Source of the DNA: Scatophagus argus
Lineage: Eukaryota; Chordata; Actinopteri; Scatophagidae
Direction of reading: 5' to 3'
DNA length: 64,000 nucleotides
NCBI RefSeq assembly: GCF_020382885.2
Contig: NC_058512.1
Location: forward strand, 5,854,802 to 5,918,801
Positions 36,201 through 49,700 of the stretch are shown here, one piece after another (position 1 is the stretch's first letter; each line of letters starts with the position of its first letter). The translations under genes and the position numbers were made by a program. A model generated the notes under the pieces. That model was given only the letters and a program-made list of their open reading frames with translations, made no database searches and was not told where the DNA came from.

Positions 36201-39200
36201 TGTACCTGACACAGGGTATTGCGTCACTCATCTAGTGATTGACGTTGTAGTGGTGATTTAGAAAACGACTGTACTGTACTGTACTGAAGTTATGTTTTCA
36301 GTCTGGTTTCTTCAGTTAACAGCAGGATTACAGAAAAATGAATTGCTCGATTTTCATGAAACTTTGTGGAAAAGTATGGCATGGTTTGGTGTGAAAGCAA
36401 AAATGTCCAGTGTGTGTGTCAGTTGTTATGCTGTTGCCTTTGGCCGTATGAACTGCATTCATTGTACATGTGTGAACCCGTATTCTGAATGCATGTATTT
36501 GACAACCTTTTATCCGGTTTAACGTTGGTCAAGCCATCACAGAAATGGCCAACTAATGATCTGTTGATCTTGGCAAATAATGACTCTATAGCTAAAAATG
36601 TTTTAATCAAAAATTTAATCATTACCTTCAAATTGCATTGTGCATTTCATGAATCGTGGCTGCCCAAATATCCACAGTCATTTAGCTTTTTCTCATGAAT
36701 TGTTTACTATTTTGACCTGAGTTTCCCACACCACATTACAGTGAAATCTTTGGCCACGATTCTGTCTCCAAGCTACGATTAGCCAGTTGATTGTCTTTCA
36801 TTTTTGTGTTAACAATGTATTTCCATCTCAAAAAAGAAAAAGCTATCCTGCACCTCCCTTCTCTTCCTGAGTAATGACGGCTATCTGCATTGGCAAGTCT
36901 CTGCTGCTCTCTGCTGGACAACAATGGAATGAAACTGTCAGAAACATTAGCCTCCAGACAAACCATTCAATATTTAGTCTTTATTATAATTATAATTTTC
37001 ACTGTCTTTTTGGACCCTCCTTATTATTCCTCTCCTTTCTGCAGACGAAGACAAATGAAGCTCAGTGTGTCGAGGACATACTAAGGGTAAGTCCAGAGGT
37101 TTAAATCTTTGTTCTTAGCTGGCATGGGCTTATTTACGTCTTACATTTGCATTCAAAACATCTAAACCCCTTGTTTAAACAGATATACATCATTATTGGT
37201 ACACACACATATAGCCCACCCAAATAGTGAGAATTTATGTGAACTTTGTCAACTTGAGGGTGCTGTGATTATAGGCTCCTTTTTTTCGCCCTCCACAGGA
37301 AATGACCCGCTTATTGCCCCCCCTTCTGACAGCTTTACACACACCTAGCACAGGTGAACCCTCCAAGTCCCCATTCCCTGCAAAGGTAAGCGCTTAAAGG
37401 TTGAGAATTACTGAAATCTATCATGATTTTGTGCTCACTGGTGCTGCCTTGTGTCTGTAGGAGGAGGGTCTTGGTTGCAGTAATCCTGCATCCTCTCTTG
37501 CATTACATTTCATATGAAGCCCACAGTAAGATAGAACAAACTCCCAATAAGGATGAACCCTTTCCATCCTCCCATCTTTCAGCTTATCTTTACTGACCCC
37601 TTGACCCTTGTTTGAAAAATATACTTTTGAACACCAGATTTTTTTTTTTGCACATAAGATATTTCATAGTGTAAGATTACCAGATTACTTACAGATTAAT
37701 TTAATGAGGACCCTAAGGTTCAGAAGAGATATATTTTTGATTTTTTTTTTTCCCATCATGAATTTTTGTGTCTGACCACACGGTGATGACTTCATTACTG
37801 CTGAAGCTCTACGATGAGCACCAGCAGTCTAAATTATCAGTTCAATGTGAATGTAGATGGCATTATTCAAATCTAAATCAAACAAATATTTGACCCAGAT
37901 TAAAGCTTTCTGGTTTTCACTGTCTTCACAGGAAGCAGACCGTGTCCCTTCATGTCCAGGACAAAGTGAGTAACAAAGGAATGAAGCACACAATGAACAT
38001 GTAATAAAGAATAGCGAGTTAGAAGTGATGTGACCGGATCACCACAGGGTGAGAGTGTTTCTGTGTCTGATGTTGGCAGCAGGCACACTGATGGCAGGGG
38101 CAGTCGGCTCAGGACAGGAAGGCGAGCCTGATCGATTGGAGTCGATTAGGCTGGAGTTTGTTGATTGCAGATTGATGTGACCACAAAATACCAGAGGCGA
38201 GAAATAACCCTACAGATTCATCTCAAATTGACCTCCAAGAGAGAAAGAGGCAGTCATGTAGTAGAGAGAAGACATCACTCACCTTTACTGATGTAAAAGT
38301 GACCTTCACTTTTATTGATGTAAAATACTACACACAGATGTGTATTACTCTCTTTCACTTCCAGTCACTTTGGTTTTTGTGTTTCACTAATATTCATCCA
38401 TCAGTTGCTACCCCAAATAAATAATTTGACTAGAAAAATAGAAACTCTTCTGTAGTGCAGTCCAGTACAAAAACACCAGTTTGTTAATTTATTGGCCATC
38501 ATAAGTTGTTCCTCAGTATGAGACAGACTTCAGAAGCCAGTTGTTCAGTGAGTCTGATGTTAAACTTTCATTCTTAACCAAATTCATTTCATATGAAGTA
38601 AAACTGTCTTTCTGAGCAGTTATTATCTTATCAGTATTTATATGGTATGTTCTGTGGCTGCACTGGCTATTATATACATGACAAAAAGTAGTGTGTGTCC
38701 ATGTGTTCTTACACTGAGCAAGAAGAGCAGTTTTTGTGCAAAGGTGTGGAAGTTGGGAAATGCTAACAAAATATTTTAGGAACAGGTTTACTGTGTCACT
38801 GTATGGTTGCAAAACACTGCAAACCCACTGAACTGTGGACATGAAGGACCAGTCTGATCTTCTTGACCCGAATGATGTGGATGTCTTTATCAATTCAGGA
38901 CTTAACTAACTTAACTAACTGCAGCAACTGTTAACTAACAACAGTTGTGTAATCTTTGCTTGCACATCTGCACTTTTTTCCTTTTTTATTCATTAGATTT
39001 TATTTTGCAATAGATTGTTAATATTAAATGTTGGTAAAGTATTTGCTTGTATAATGTTGAGTATATCATGAAGTAAACAACCATTGGGATGTCTTATTTT
39101 ACAAGTTTGATCTTTCTAGTTTATAATCTGTGAATCTGTATAAGCTCAGCTGTAGTACACGGCCCAAATCATTACCATGAGAATTTTGTAAAATGATGTG

Positions 39201-42200
39201 TGCTTGATGTTGTTTGATTTGTTGGACCGGTGTTTGTTTTATCTGTCGATTCTTCCCAGAAAACCGTGACTCATCTCCTGCAGGTCCACCGCAGCATGTC
39301 CAGCAGAGCTCCTCAGAGTAAGTGACTTTTCTTAACTTAACTGCAACCAACTTAGGACAGTCATTGATTTCATTCAGTTTAATCTTAAACAGACAAATTA
39401 GCTTCATCTGAATGGAGCAGACTGTTGTTCAGAATCAGCTGGTTTCCATTTTTTGCTGTAAATTTACGCTGGACATCAGTTCACATCAGAGAAGCATTTT
39501 ACAAACTTTACGATCAGAAGACATCGCAGATAAAGTATATTATTACAAATATTTATTACATTAATATGTAACATATACACATATTACAGCTGTGGTTAAC
39601 TTTTTGTTCATCATCAGCTGACCTGGAGATTATTTTCTTGATCCTCAGAAAATAGTTTAAAAAAAGCATTACAATTAATAAATTGCAAGTCCAAAAACTG
39701 TAATTGAAAAATGTCTCCCATTGCTTTCTTCCTCACTCATAATGTTTGCCAAGCACACTGTTTACTAGCACAGCCTGGGCAAGTGGGCCGCAGTGTTGGT
39801 TATTTAATTCTAACTGTGATGATAGCACTGTGTCATACCACTGTGGTGTTTTGTGTGTGTGTGCTGTAGTTCGTTTGAAGCAGCACATTCCAGAGGGGTG
39901 GAGTCCTCCAGCTCCAGCGACTCAGAGAGTAGCTCGAGATCGGAGTCGGACAGTGAAAGCACCACAGAGGAGCCACCTCAACGCTCAGTGAGCATCTCAG
40001 TGAAAACAGAGGTAATTTGCTGCTTGTTTGTGTCTATTGAATGAACATGCATTTTTTTTTTTTTTTTCTTTTGGGTGGTGGTGGTGGGGAGGGGTTATCA
40101 GTTTTTACAATACTGATGTATGTGTCTTTTCATAGCCTGAAGCTCCTTCAGTGACCCATGTTGATTGGCAGTTGGGGAACTGGATCAGGTCCAGCCAGCA
40201 GAACTCCAGCACTGAAAGTCAAACCAGTAGACATGCCTCTGAGAGCCCCGCCCTCAAACAGCCGCCGCCCACTCAGAGCTCCAAGCTCTCCAGTGTAGAA
40301 GTGGTTGACCCCACCAGGGAGTGTAAACCTGAGCTTTCTTCCCACCAGAAAGAGTTCACTGATGGCCTTGGAAAGCCCCAGCAGTACAACAAAAGCCCTC
40401 AGGACAGCTTTAACCAGCTAAGTAGCAAAAAATCCCCCTCTGCTGATTTGAGCAGCTGTAGCAGGAACCTTGCATGCACCACGTATTCCTCAAAACCAGC
40501 AAAGACAGGCTGCACTGAAGCAGCCCTCGGCGTGAAGTGTGAGGAGGTTGTAGCCACGCGAGACAAAGACCCGTGTTTCACAGATAGGCCCAAGGTAAAG
40601 ACGAAATCAGGACACAGCAAGAAAAGCAAAGACAGCAGTGAAGCTAAAAAAGACAGTAAGAGGACTTCTAAACGCACGTCACTTGACAAGCGGAAGACGG
40701 GATCAGAGCCTGAAGCCGCGTCGGTCAGGTACGGTCATTGTCCATCATGTGGTGTGCAGTATCCCAACCCCTGCTCCTGCTCCGCCCAAAGTCCTGCTCG
40801 GCCTGACCAGCTGTCTCCTACACCACTCAGAATCAGTGGTAGCAAACCAAAGTCTGAGACCGTCTGCCAGAAGGGCACAACGATTCCTCACAAAACAACC
40901 CACAAGCACCTGCAGAAAACTGGGCATGCAGCCAAGAGTTCCCGACACCCCCACAGGCCTCCGAGATCTCTGGTGGTGAAGATAGATCTAAGTTTGCTCT
41001 CAAAAGTCCCCCAGACCTCCAGCAACCAACAAGACATACCCAGTGATGCAAAGAGATCAGCGCTGGTCATAGGGCCAGCTGGAGGAGGCAGCGATGCTTC
41101 TACCGTACTGAAACTTCCTAAAAACAGCAAAAAGAGTATACCTCAAAATGTGAGCAATATGAAGGGAAATTCCAGTCAGCATACGTGTACATAATGAAAG
41201 TCCTTTTTTACTTTAATGTGTGATTTGCTGTCTTCTAGGTTGAGGTAGATAAAGCTATTCCCAGGAAGAAACCGAGGCTGGAAAACAAGAATACCTCAAC
41301 AAGTCATACTTCTGTTAAACTGGAGTAGGTTCCCTGTACTTGTTTTAGCAGAGATAACATTTCCTAAATGAAAGATTCTTTTCTTTGTGGGTGTGTCTTT
41401 GGTTCGACCACACAAGCTCTTTCATCTTTCAACTGACAGAAATTCCAGCAACTCGGCGGAGGACCTGGGCCGAAAGAAGGCCAAGAAAAATCCCGTTCCT
41501 GTGCAGCAGCCTCTGGCGCCCAAAGACAACGCTAAAGACTCAAAGTTACACAAACACAGTTCTGTGGAGACCCCGGAGACCAGTAAGGAGGCTGGAAAAA
41601 GCAAAGACTCCCACAGGCACAAGAGGAGTAGAGGGAAACACACGGAGAAGCCACACTTTGTAAAGGTGACTGTCAGGACTTAACCACCCACCACACAGTT
41701 TTAGTGATTGTTGACTTATTAGTTCATTTTTAATGAATGTGGAAACCATTCGTATATTAACCAAATGTCTGCCCTGCAATCCTAGAAGCCCCCAAAGAGT
41801 AGCATTGCTGTCCCACCATCTTCACAGCCCACCAGGGGGGCACTGACCAACAGGCCTTTGCTCATATTTGAGGACAGGTAAAAATCCTTTCTGCTGAGCT
41901 ATTAAGCTGTTCTGTAATACACTGTTGTGTTTGTTTTGTTTCCTAAAAGTCAGTCTGTGATTGGCTGGATTTCTCCCCACAATGCAATAATTCCAAAATG
42001 GTTGTTTTGGGAAAAGAAAAGAGCGGAGACAGTTTAGCTGCGAACCAAAACCTCTAAAGTTTGATGCCTTTTGTGTAATGGAAAACTCGCAGATCCTTCT
42101 GCTATAACTCTTAGTAATTAAGGAGGTTTCAGACGTGAAACATGTTGTTGCTAGTCCTAATAAAGCCTCTTTCACCTGTAGGCAGTATCCAGTGAAGCAC

Positions 42201-44106
42201 TACATAAAGGAGGCCAAAAAACTGAAGCACAAAGCAGATGCAGAGGCAAGTTTCAGTTCTGCTTTTTTTTGGTTTACTAAGATGACTGCAGTCTGCTCAG
42301 CACTACAAGGAAACTCTAACCAAGCTGTATTTGTTTTTGCTCTCTCTCACTCTCTGCAGTCAGATAAGCTCAGTAAAGCTTTCAACTACCTGGATGCAGC
42401 CATGTACTTTGTTGAAAGTGGCATTGCCATGGAAAAAGATCCACAGATTTCAATGTCTTCCTACACTATGTTTGCAGAGACCGTGGAACTACTCAAGTAG
42501 GAACCCACTTTCATCATGGATTAGTCGTACTAGTAGTAGCTGTTTTGTAATTATTATTTTGCATGTTTGCAAAACCACACCAGTGTTTTCTTCACCCTGT
42601 CGAGGTCACAGATATTGACATGCTTTTCTATACACAAGGTTTTTTTTTTTGATACATGCATTAGTTTTACAGCTGCATTCTCCACTCTCCCAGGTTTGTA
42701 CTGAAACTTAAAAACTCAGTGGATCCATCTGCTCCACCATCAGAAAAGGACTTTCTAGCTTTATGGTAAGATGTAGATGATACTTAATGTGCTGCTTTGT
42801 TTTAATCTTGCCATCACCTGTACTTTGGTTCTTGGCACCACTAAATCTTCATTTGTTGTTATTCGTTTATGTCAGAGAGCTGTTGATTTAACTTGCAGTT
42901 ATATATGCTGTATAAATGTCAATTATAAAGTTAATATATTGGAAACAATTTACAGTTTAGTAACATTTAATTGTGTCTTGTAGTCTGAAGTGCCAGTCTC
43001 TCCTGCATATGGCTATGTTTCGCCACAAACACAAAACGGCCCTCAAGTATTCAAAGACCCTCACTGATCACTTCAATGTAAGTATTAATGTATTTAAACA
43101 AATGTAATTAAGCAGTTATACTGGGGTAGAAAACCAGCAGGAGATGCATAAACTATATGAAGATATCTTGTTTTGCTAATTAACTTTTGATCTCTTTCAG
43201 AACTCTGCTCAGAAAACACACGATCCTTCTGTCTTAACATCAAAGTAAGTCCTCTAGTGTATTTGTTACATTCACTTGTTGAACACAACAAGCTGTCAAA
43301 GGCTTAGCGCATAAAAATCCTTCTCTACATCATCTCTCCTTTAGGGTCTCAGACACCCCGTCCCCCAGGCCCAGCATGCCATCTCCAGCCAGCACAGGTC
43401 CTGGTTCCAACCACAGTGGCAGCGGACCGACTGTGGACACTGTCGGCAGCACCGTGGGAGTTCCACAGGCCATTGAACGAGTGGCATTCACCTATATCAA
43501 CATCACTACGTTATTCCTGAGCGCTCACGACATGTGGGAACAGGCGGAGGAGCTGGCACACAAAGGCAGTGGTAAGAATGGATGGAACAGGTTCAGCGTT
43601 TCCAAACTTAAACGCTTTTACTGATGCATTAACTGCTGCTTCGTCAAAAGGATAATATAGAGAGCACAAATTACGAAATTTATAGTAATACTATGAATAA
43701 TGAAGTAAATAAAATTCAACAACATTTAACAATTATGACAAATCCCATTAGTTAAATGTGCCTTTAAGAACTTTTGTCTCCCCCTTCTGCCAATGAGAGT
43801 AATTACACAAACACTGTCAATGTGCTTATGGTGCCAAGGGCTCCATCATACTCCTGTTGCTACCCCTTCGCAGTCACCCTCCAAGGTGCATTTAAATTCA
43901 AGCCAGAAATTCATTGCTTTAAAAGCCCAATCCAGGCAAGTGTTTCTTTTGAGATGTTTTTAACATTCCTGTACGTTTCAGGTGTACTGACAGAGCTGGA
44001 CACACTTATGGGCCCACTTAGCCTGACGTCGAGTATGAGCTCTGTGGTCCGGTACACGAGACAGGGTGTCCACTGGCTGAGACTGGACAGCCAAAAGGTA
44101 AAGTGA
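30225..44106 (+). CDS. aff1: AF4/FMR2 family member 1 (19 coding exons)
   Basis: Nuclear scaffold of the super elongation complex that brings P-TEFb and ELL factors to RNA polymerase II. Exons: 30225-30241, 32770-32890, 33722-34555, 37045-37086, 37299-37385, 37932-37965, 39260-39317, 39870-40011, 40136-41149, 41239-41324, 41440-41665, 41786-41877, 42182-42245, 42360-42496, 42694-42765, 42984-43077, 43201-43244, 43345-43571, 43982-44106; 3516 nt, 1171 aa (human 1210 as recalled). The N-terminal domain has [15 protein letters not shown] and [33 protein letters not shown] near residue 270 and [14 protein letters not shown] are AFF1-like. Ser/Asp-rich transactivation region 398-445, then WQLGNWI. 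The C-terminal homology domain (about 919-1171) has [18 protein letters not shown] and [11 protein letters not shown] last donor-like GTAAAG before the stop leaves an alternative end possible. Confidence 0.95.
34622..34795. repeat. Dispersed repeat fragment in aff1 intron ('gttagcttagcac...')
   Basis: 'gttagcttagcacaaagaac' and later 'cgtatttcccaaaatgtcaa' match the two ends of a common teleost repeat. The middle appears deleted. Confidence 0.55.
36145..36168. repeat. (AC)n microsatellite in aff1 intron
   Basis: Uninterrupted AC units, flanked by ordinary intron sequence. Confidence 0.95.
42246..42359 (+). other. aff1: GC-AG intron of aff1
   Basis: The exon ends GCAGAG and the intron starts GCAAGT, the usual context of a GC-type donor. 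The acceptor is CTCTGCAG at 42352-42359. The reading frame across it (HKADAE then [11 protein letters not shown]) matches the AFF family, and no GT donor nearby keeps the frame. Confidence 0.75.
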
Positions 44107-46380
44107 CCAACAAGCTGCTCCTGCTGCCGGATGCCTGTAGACCCGTCGAGCTGCCTCTCACTCCTGAACTTGGACCAGTCGTCTTTTTCCCGGCTTCATA
44201 TGGACTTTAACTCATCTCATGAAAAAGGTAGACACAGATTTCATCTCATGTGTGTCCACAAGGATACCACACTGACGATGGTTTTTCTCTCCTGTCCACA
44301 TTGGTGTCTCTTTTTCTTCTCTGGCACTTTCATAAATTTTGGTTACTGTTGTAATTCACATGTTTCATGTTGTTGTGCCTGCTTTGTACCTTCCTGTTTT
44401 GCAGTTATCTGATGTCTTAGAATCATTTGCAAATCAGGGCTTTATTCAGGAGTGACCTTGAACTAAATTTCAAATATGCCAACAGTATCATTTGGTGGCT
44501 CTTTGATTTTACGCAGCCTTATCACCTGGTTGTGGTACAAGTACAGACTCAGATCTTATTTATTCTAACTTTTGTTATCAATGTTGATATCATGAGCGGT
44601 AAAACGGCTGTTAAATTGAAGGCACTTAAATATTGTCCAAAAGTATTATGTTTGACCTCTTTGCGAGAGAATTTTTTTGCAAATTGATTTTATTTCATTT
44701 CTCTTAAGAAGAGGTTGAGTTTCCCCGTTTCAGTCTGAACTACTGGTTTGGATTCAGGGATTTTGTGTAATTTAAATTCTCCACTGAGGTTTCTCCTGCC
44801 AATCAGGTGGGATCACCAAGAAGAATTCAGGTGTGCATGTCACAGAGGGATGGACAGGGTCTAAATTAAACTACGTAGGAGGCAAAGGTGGAATGTGGGG
44901 AAACTGTATAGGTGCATCAAGTCAGCATTCAGTTTATTCATTTTAGTTGATCCCTTATTGGCTTCTCTATTGTAAGGTGCAGTCTTTGATTACTGAAGAC
45001 ATCGTCGTGTCAGGTGTAACTGTTTGAACTTCTCAGTTCTTAACTGCCGGCTTCTGTAAGACATTAGTTTGCAACTCTTGTCCGAATCGGAGTGACTGAT
45101 GATTGTCATGTGGTTTTGTTGTGATCGTTGCAGCTCAGGGTTGTGGCAGAAGAGATGTGGCTGTGCTCTTTTTGTTTTTTGTTGTTTCGCTGGCCGCTGA
45201 TGACAAGCAGTGACTAGTTTCAAAGCAGACTGGATTTTATTCTTTTCACCCTGTTAAACAAAAATTGCACTTGTGCGTCCTTCTCATGTCAAAGTGAACA
45301 TCTTACTTAAAGAGGTTTATCGACTTGACTACTTGCAAGAACAAAAAAAAGGAGAACTAAAGTAAAGTGGTGGATGTAGGGGTTCTACAGGCTGTTAGTT
45401 TGAGTTACTTTTTATGTACAGTGGATCTACCACAGTCTTTCTGCAGATATGAAACTACAGTAGTGTTCCCTTTATTTGTTTTTGCACCGGTAAGCTACTT
45501 TCCTGTGTTTCTCACGCTTCAGTTGAGTAGGAAATGTTGAGCTGGAAAATGTTCACTAGATCTGTGGGAGTAGAATAAATGGCCAAACTAAAGGTAACTA
45601 AATAATGCACTTTTTTGAGCATTTGTAGTTAATTTCAGCGTGTTAGACCATGGTTCCCGAAGCCGGCAGGACTGTGCCAGACTTTACTCTTGTTTATTGT
45701 AACTTTGATTAAACCTAAGCAATGAAGAATGAGTTTTGTTGGCTCTAATAATTTTTTCAGTGAGGTGTTAAAATCACAGCTTCTTATTGATTCAAAAGGG
45801 GACACAAAAATAATCAGTATGAAAACAGTGATGTGGAAAAAGAAACATTGCTTTAGATTAGTGCATTTAAAAATAAAAGTACCATTGGGTTTTGAAATGT
45901 TTCGCTTGTAAGTTTGGTCGGTGTTTATGTGCACGTTAAAAGGGCTAAACGAGGATCACAAAGTGTTCCTAACTTTATTTTGTCACATAAATGATATTTT
46001 TTTAAGTAAGGAGCCGATGACATCAGTGCCATGACATTTGGGATTATTTTTTACATAGTTTCTTACCACGAATGTCTGCACTGCACGCAAGCTCATTTTG
46101 GCATTCGAAATTTGGAAATTGTTCAACTTCAATTTTTCATTCAATTTTTGTTTTTTGGTGTTGTGGTGTCTTGTCATTTCCAACCTGTGGCTTTTTTTTT
46201 TCCATCATCCTTGACTGTTGGTGCTTCATCTATGAATTTCTCTGCAGCAAGTTTACATTTAATGTCCAAATAGTTATTTACTGGAAAACTTTTGAAGGAT
46301 GCTTTTTTTTTTCCTTTCGTGGAATTATGTAAAGAATTTGTGTTGCAGTGTACAGAGATGAATAAACGAGATGAAAATGA
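44107..46380 (+). other. aff1: aff1 3'UTR
   Basis: About 2.27 kb of non-coding, T-rich sequence ending after AATAAA at 46361-46366. No repeats are recognised and no coding exon is supported. Confidence 0.6.
46361..46366 (+). terminator. Polyadenylation signal AATAAA of aff1
   Basis: Canonical signal, followed by a G/T-rich stretch (gagcttgttgttgtttag) as expected of a downstream element. Confidence 0.65.
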
Positions 46381-46563
46381 GCTTGTTGTTGTTTAGTCTC
46401 TCAAAGACAACAATCACACAGTTTGATGTTTGGTGGTAAATTTTAGTAAATAACACATGAACAACATTCATCAATTAGTCTGTCACTGATTGCTGTAAAC
46501 ATTACAAAATAACTGCTGCACTTCAGACATGCAAGTGCAACACAAAGAGATGGGGTTTCATCT

Positions 46564-46569
46564 TTTAAT
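46564..46569 (-). terminator. Candidate polyadenylation signal ATTAAA of the lectin receptor gene
   Basis: TTTAAT on the plus strand is ATTAAA on the minus strand, about 150 bases after the receptor stop codon at 46719-46721. No AATAAA is closer. Tentative. Confidence 0.35.
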
Positions 46570-46718
46570 ACTTGTTATTTCTATTAGTGTATTACAATAT
46601 TTACAATAGAGTTAAATCTTCTACTCTGAAGACGACAATATTACTGATTTGTTTTTTTTGTTTTGTTTTTTTTAAAAAGTATCAAAGTTGATGTACTGTA
46701 CAAAACTTGAATGAGTAT

Positions 46719-49700
46719 TTATGTGTCTGATTCTCCTATGAAGTTGGGGTTGGTGAAAGCAGGCTGCAACAGAAGAATGACACCACTTAGTATTTACACT
46801 CCCATAAAAACCTTCACCATGTGTTCATAACAGGCTCATCAATAACTTACCACATCAACGCGACTGGTTGTTCTTGTTGGCAGGCTCAAGCTGCTCATTT
46901 TATACCCCCGGACCCTGAAGATGTAGTACAGCAGTCCAACGATCAGGACGAAGATCACTAAGGCCGCAATGACAGCGCCAGCTACCAACCCACCATTCCC
47001 TCCTACAAACAGATACACAAGCACAGATGTGTCAGTGTTGCTGTTGAACATATTTTTGATATGAACTGATGATATACAGGTATGCCTGTTTCTCTAAAGC
47101 TACCCTATATTAAAACATGTCACAGGTTGCACATGTACATTTGTTTGACATACGCTGGAAAAGAAAAGTAGAAACTAAAAAAGTCGTAATATAAAGTTAA
47201 CGGGATTCTGGTAAATAGATAAAACTGACTTTACGGTTGGTGCTTGGACTTAATTGCTAATTATCAGTAAACTATGGGAATGTCATCAGTTTCGCAGGTA
47301 TTTAATCATCACCAAAGTCAATGGGATTCATCTTCACGAATGTCTGAACAAAATTCCATGGCAATACACTGACCGACATGGACCCTGCAAGGCGCATTCA
47401 GCCAAGCTATGTAGTTCCTCAGTCCCGGATGTAATGCTCAAACTTTAAATAATGTACAATATGTGTCACTCTGTCACACTTACCACTGACATTTGGACCA
47501 TCAGTGGGTGAATCAGTGGGAAAAACTGGATTACCACCATCATCTGTTGTATGGTCTGAGAGAGATTCACACATACAATCTGTTAATCTGCTGCTGAAGA
47601 TCAAAATGAAAAAAATGGCAGAAATATCAAAAATCCTTACACTGGCGATGGCGGCATGCGAAGCCTCTCTTCTGCAGGCAGTCGTTGTCGTTCCAGCGTC
47701 CGTCGTGGTACATCTCGACGCAGTTCTCTTCAGCCACGTCCCCGGGATGGAAGGCTGCATTGGGTTCTCCTTGAGCCCAATTGAGAAAGCCCACAGAGGT
47801 TTTATCTGTCCAGGCCCAGCCAACTAAAAAATGAAATATACAAGGATCCAGCATCAAACAGAAGGAAGATTTATATATCCATCTATTTAATGTTTCGGAT
47901 CAAACAGATCTGTGAATAAACATTGGTATCATTTCTACAGTCCATTTCCACACTCACAGTTGTTGTCCCTGGTGAGGCCGATCCAGATGTTGTGATTTTT
48001 GGTGTAGTTCATGCTCCTGATGAACTCCACCTCCGCTCGGCTGTGGAGGGACACCAGATCTGCTTTGATCGACTGGCAGTAGTGACGGGAGTCGGGCCAG
48101 GAGAAACCTTGCTGACCGTTGTACACGTAGTAACAGTGGCGGCCGTAGGGTTCCCAGAACGGCAGACACTTCCCATCACCGGGGGCAGGAGTCGGTGGTG
48201 GTTTCTCTGTGAGTTACATAATCAACAACACCTGAAGTTTAAGACAAGATTAAATTTTTTTGTGTGTGTAACATAATGCCTCATCACATAATTCTGAATT
48301 CAGATCAGTTTTAGCCATTGTTACCTACCTGAGGAGATCTTGCAGATGTAGGGTTTGGCCAGGTCACACCTGGTGTCGTTCCAGGTCCCGTGGAACATTG
48401 GTGAACCGTGCATACTCACGCAGCCCTCATCTTTGATATTGCTGGGCTCTCCCGGTCCCCACTGAGTAAAGAAGACGGGCCATCCGTCTGTCCACATGTA
48501 GGAGCCGTCCTCCTACGTTACAAGAAAACATCAGCTTGGGTTCAACTGGTTAAAGGGTATATAAAGTAGTTAAAATAGCTCAGACCTCAGTCAGCTATAC
48601 TATTAGAATCATACTTAGACATTGATGAATCAGTTTCAATCTAATAATACATGGCTCCTGTGACTGATGTATTATATCTAATAATACATCAGTCACAGGA
48701 GCCATTTTTATTGCATAACGAGTACATTTTGTTGACAGCACCTTGCGTCTGAGTCCAATCCAGGCGTCAAATTTGCCGTGCAGGACCACTCCAGCGATGA
48801 AGGCCTGGTCGTAGCTCATGTCGATGCTGGCCAGGTTGCCGCCCTGCTGCAGGCAGGCCGTCTGAGCTGCGTCCCAGGTCGCCGGCTCCTCCACCAGCTT
48901 GTAGCAGTTCAGGTACCAGGAGATGTAGCCATCTGGGCAGGGGCTCTGGGTTGGTTGTGGAGGATCGATGCTGCTTGCTGATGTGGAAGCAGAAAATGTT
49001 GTTTTAAGTGAGGCCTGAACAACGATTTAGGTGCTTTGTTTGAAACGTTTCTGTTTATAAAATTCATGTTATTTGAACAGAAAGAGTAAAGTGAGTTTTT
49101 ACTGACATTTCTTCCTGTAGCACACGAAGCTGTGTTCCTTATGACAGGCGTCATCGTTCCATTTGCCGCTCACCAGGTGGTGGTGAGCGATCGCGACACA
49201 GTGTTCCTGATGAGAACGACAAGACACCTTAAAGCAATTGAACTATAAATGCTTCTCAAGCACAGTGTCCAGGTTTCGGTGCTGCCTGCTTAGCTCCAAT
49301 TATCTATAACTCTGTAGTGTGCTCCTCACCACTCCTCCTGCATTGTTGGGCTCCTTGTTGTTCCAGTTGGTGTACAGCACGGGGCTGACCCCATCACTCC
49401 AACCGTACTGATTCTCCACCAAGAGATCCGACAGACCTATCCACGTGGGGAGCTCCATGTCCCGCAGGTAGCTAGACACAAAGTCTGGAAGAGACGAGAC
49501 GAGAGAGAACAAAATAGAGACAGATATCTCACTGACCCAGAGACACTGACCTCTTACTCACAGATTCAGCTCACCGTTCTCATACTGGTTATCAATAACA
49601 GCCAGCTCTCCTCCTTGGTCTTTGCACCAACTCCGAGCGTAAGACCAGTTGGCTTTGATGTCGTTTTTCTTCCCTTTGAACATGAAGCACTTATCCTTGA

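Noticed and set aside
39598-39720. Possible fragment of the inner repeat seen at 26870-27070
   Set aside because: Only short, A/T-rich similarity ('gattattttcttgat', 'gaaaaatgtc'); not enough to call without alignment.
40399-41130. Several antisense open frames across the aff1 serine-rich exon
   Set aside because: They are shadows of the large aff1 exon 40136-41149, caused by its codon bias.
46839-47051. Receptor end reading RVDVVSY then stop without the last exon
   Set aside because: The frame runs through a good GTAAG donor. An acceptor and a conserved-looking short exon at 46719-46763 give a better tail; the read-through form may exist only as intron retention.
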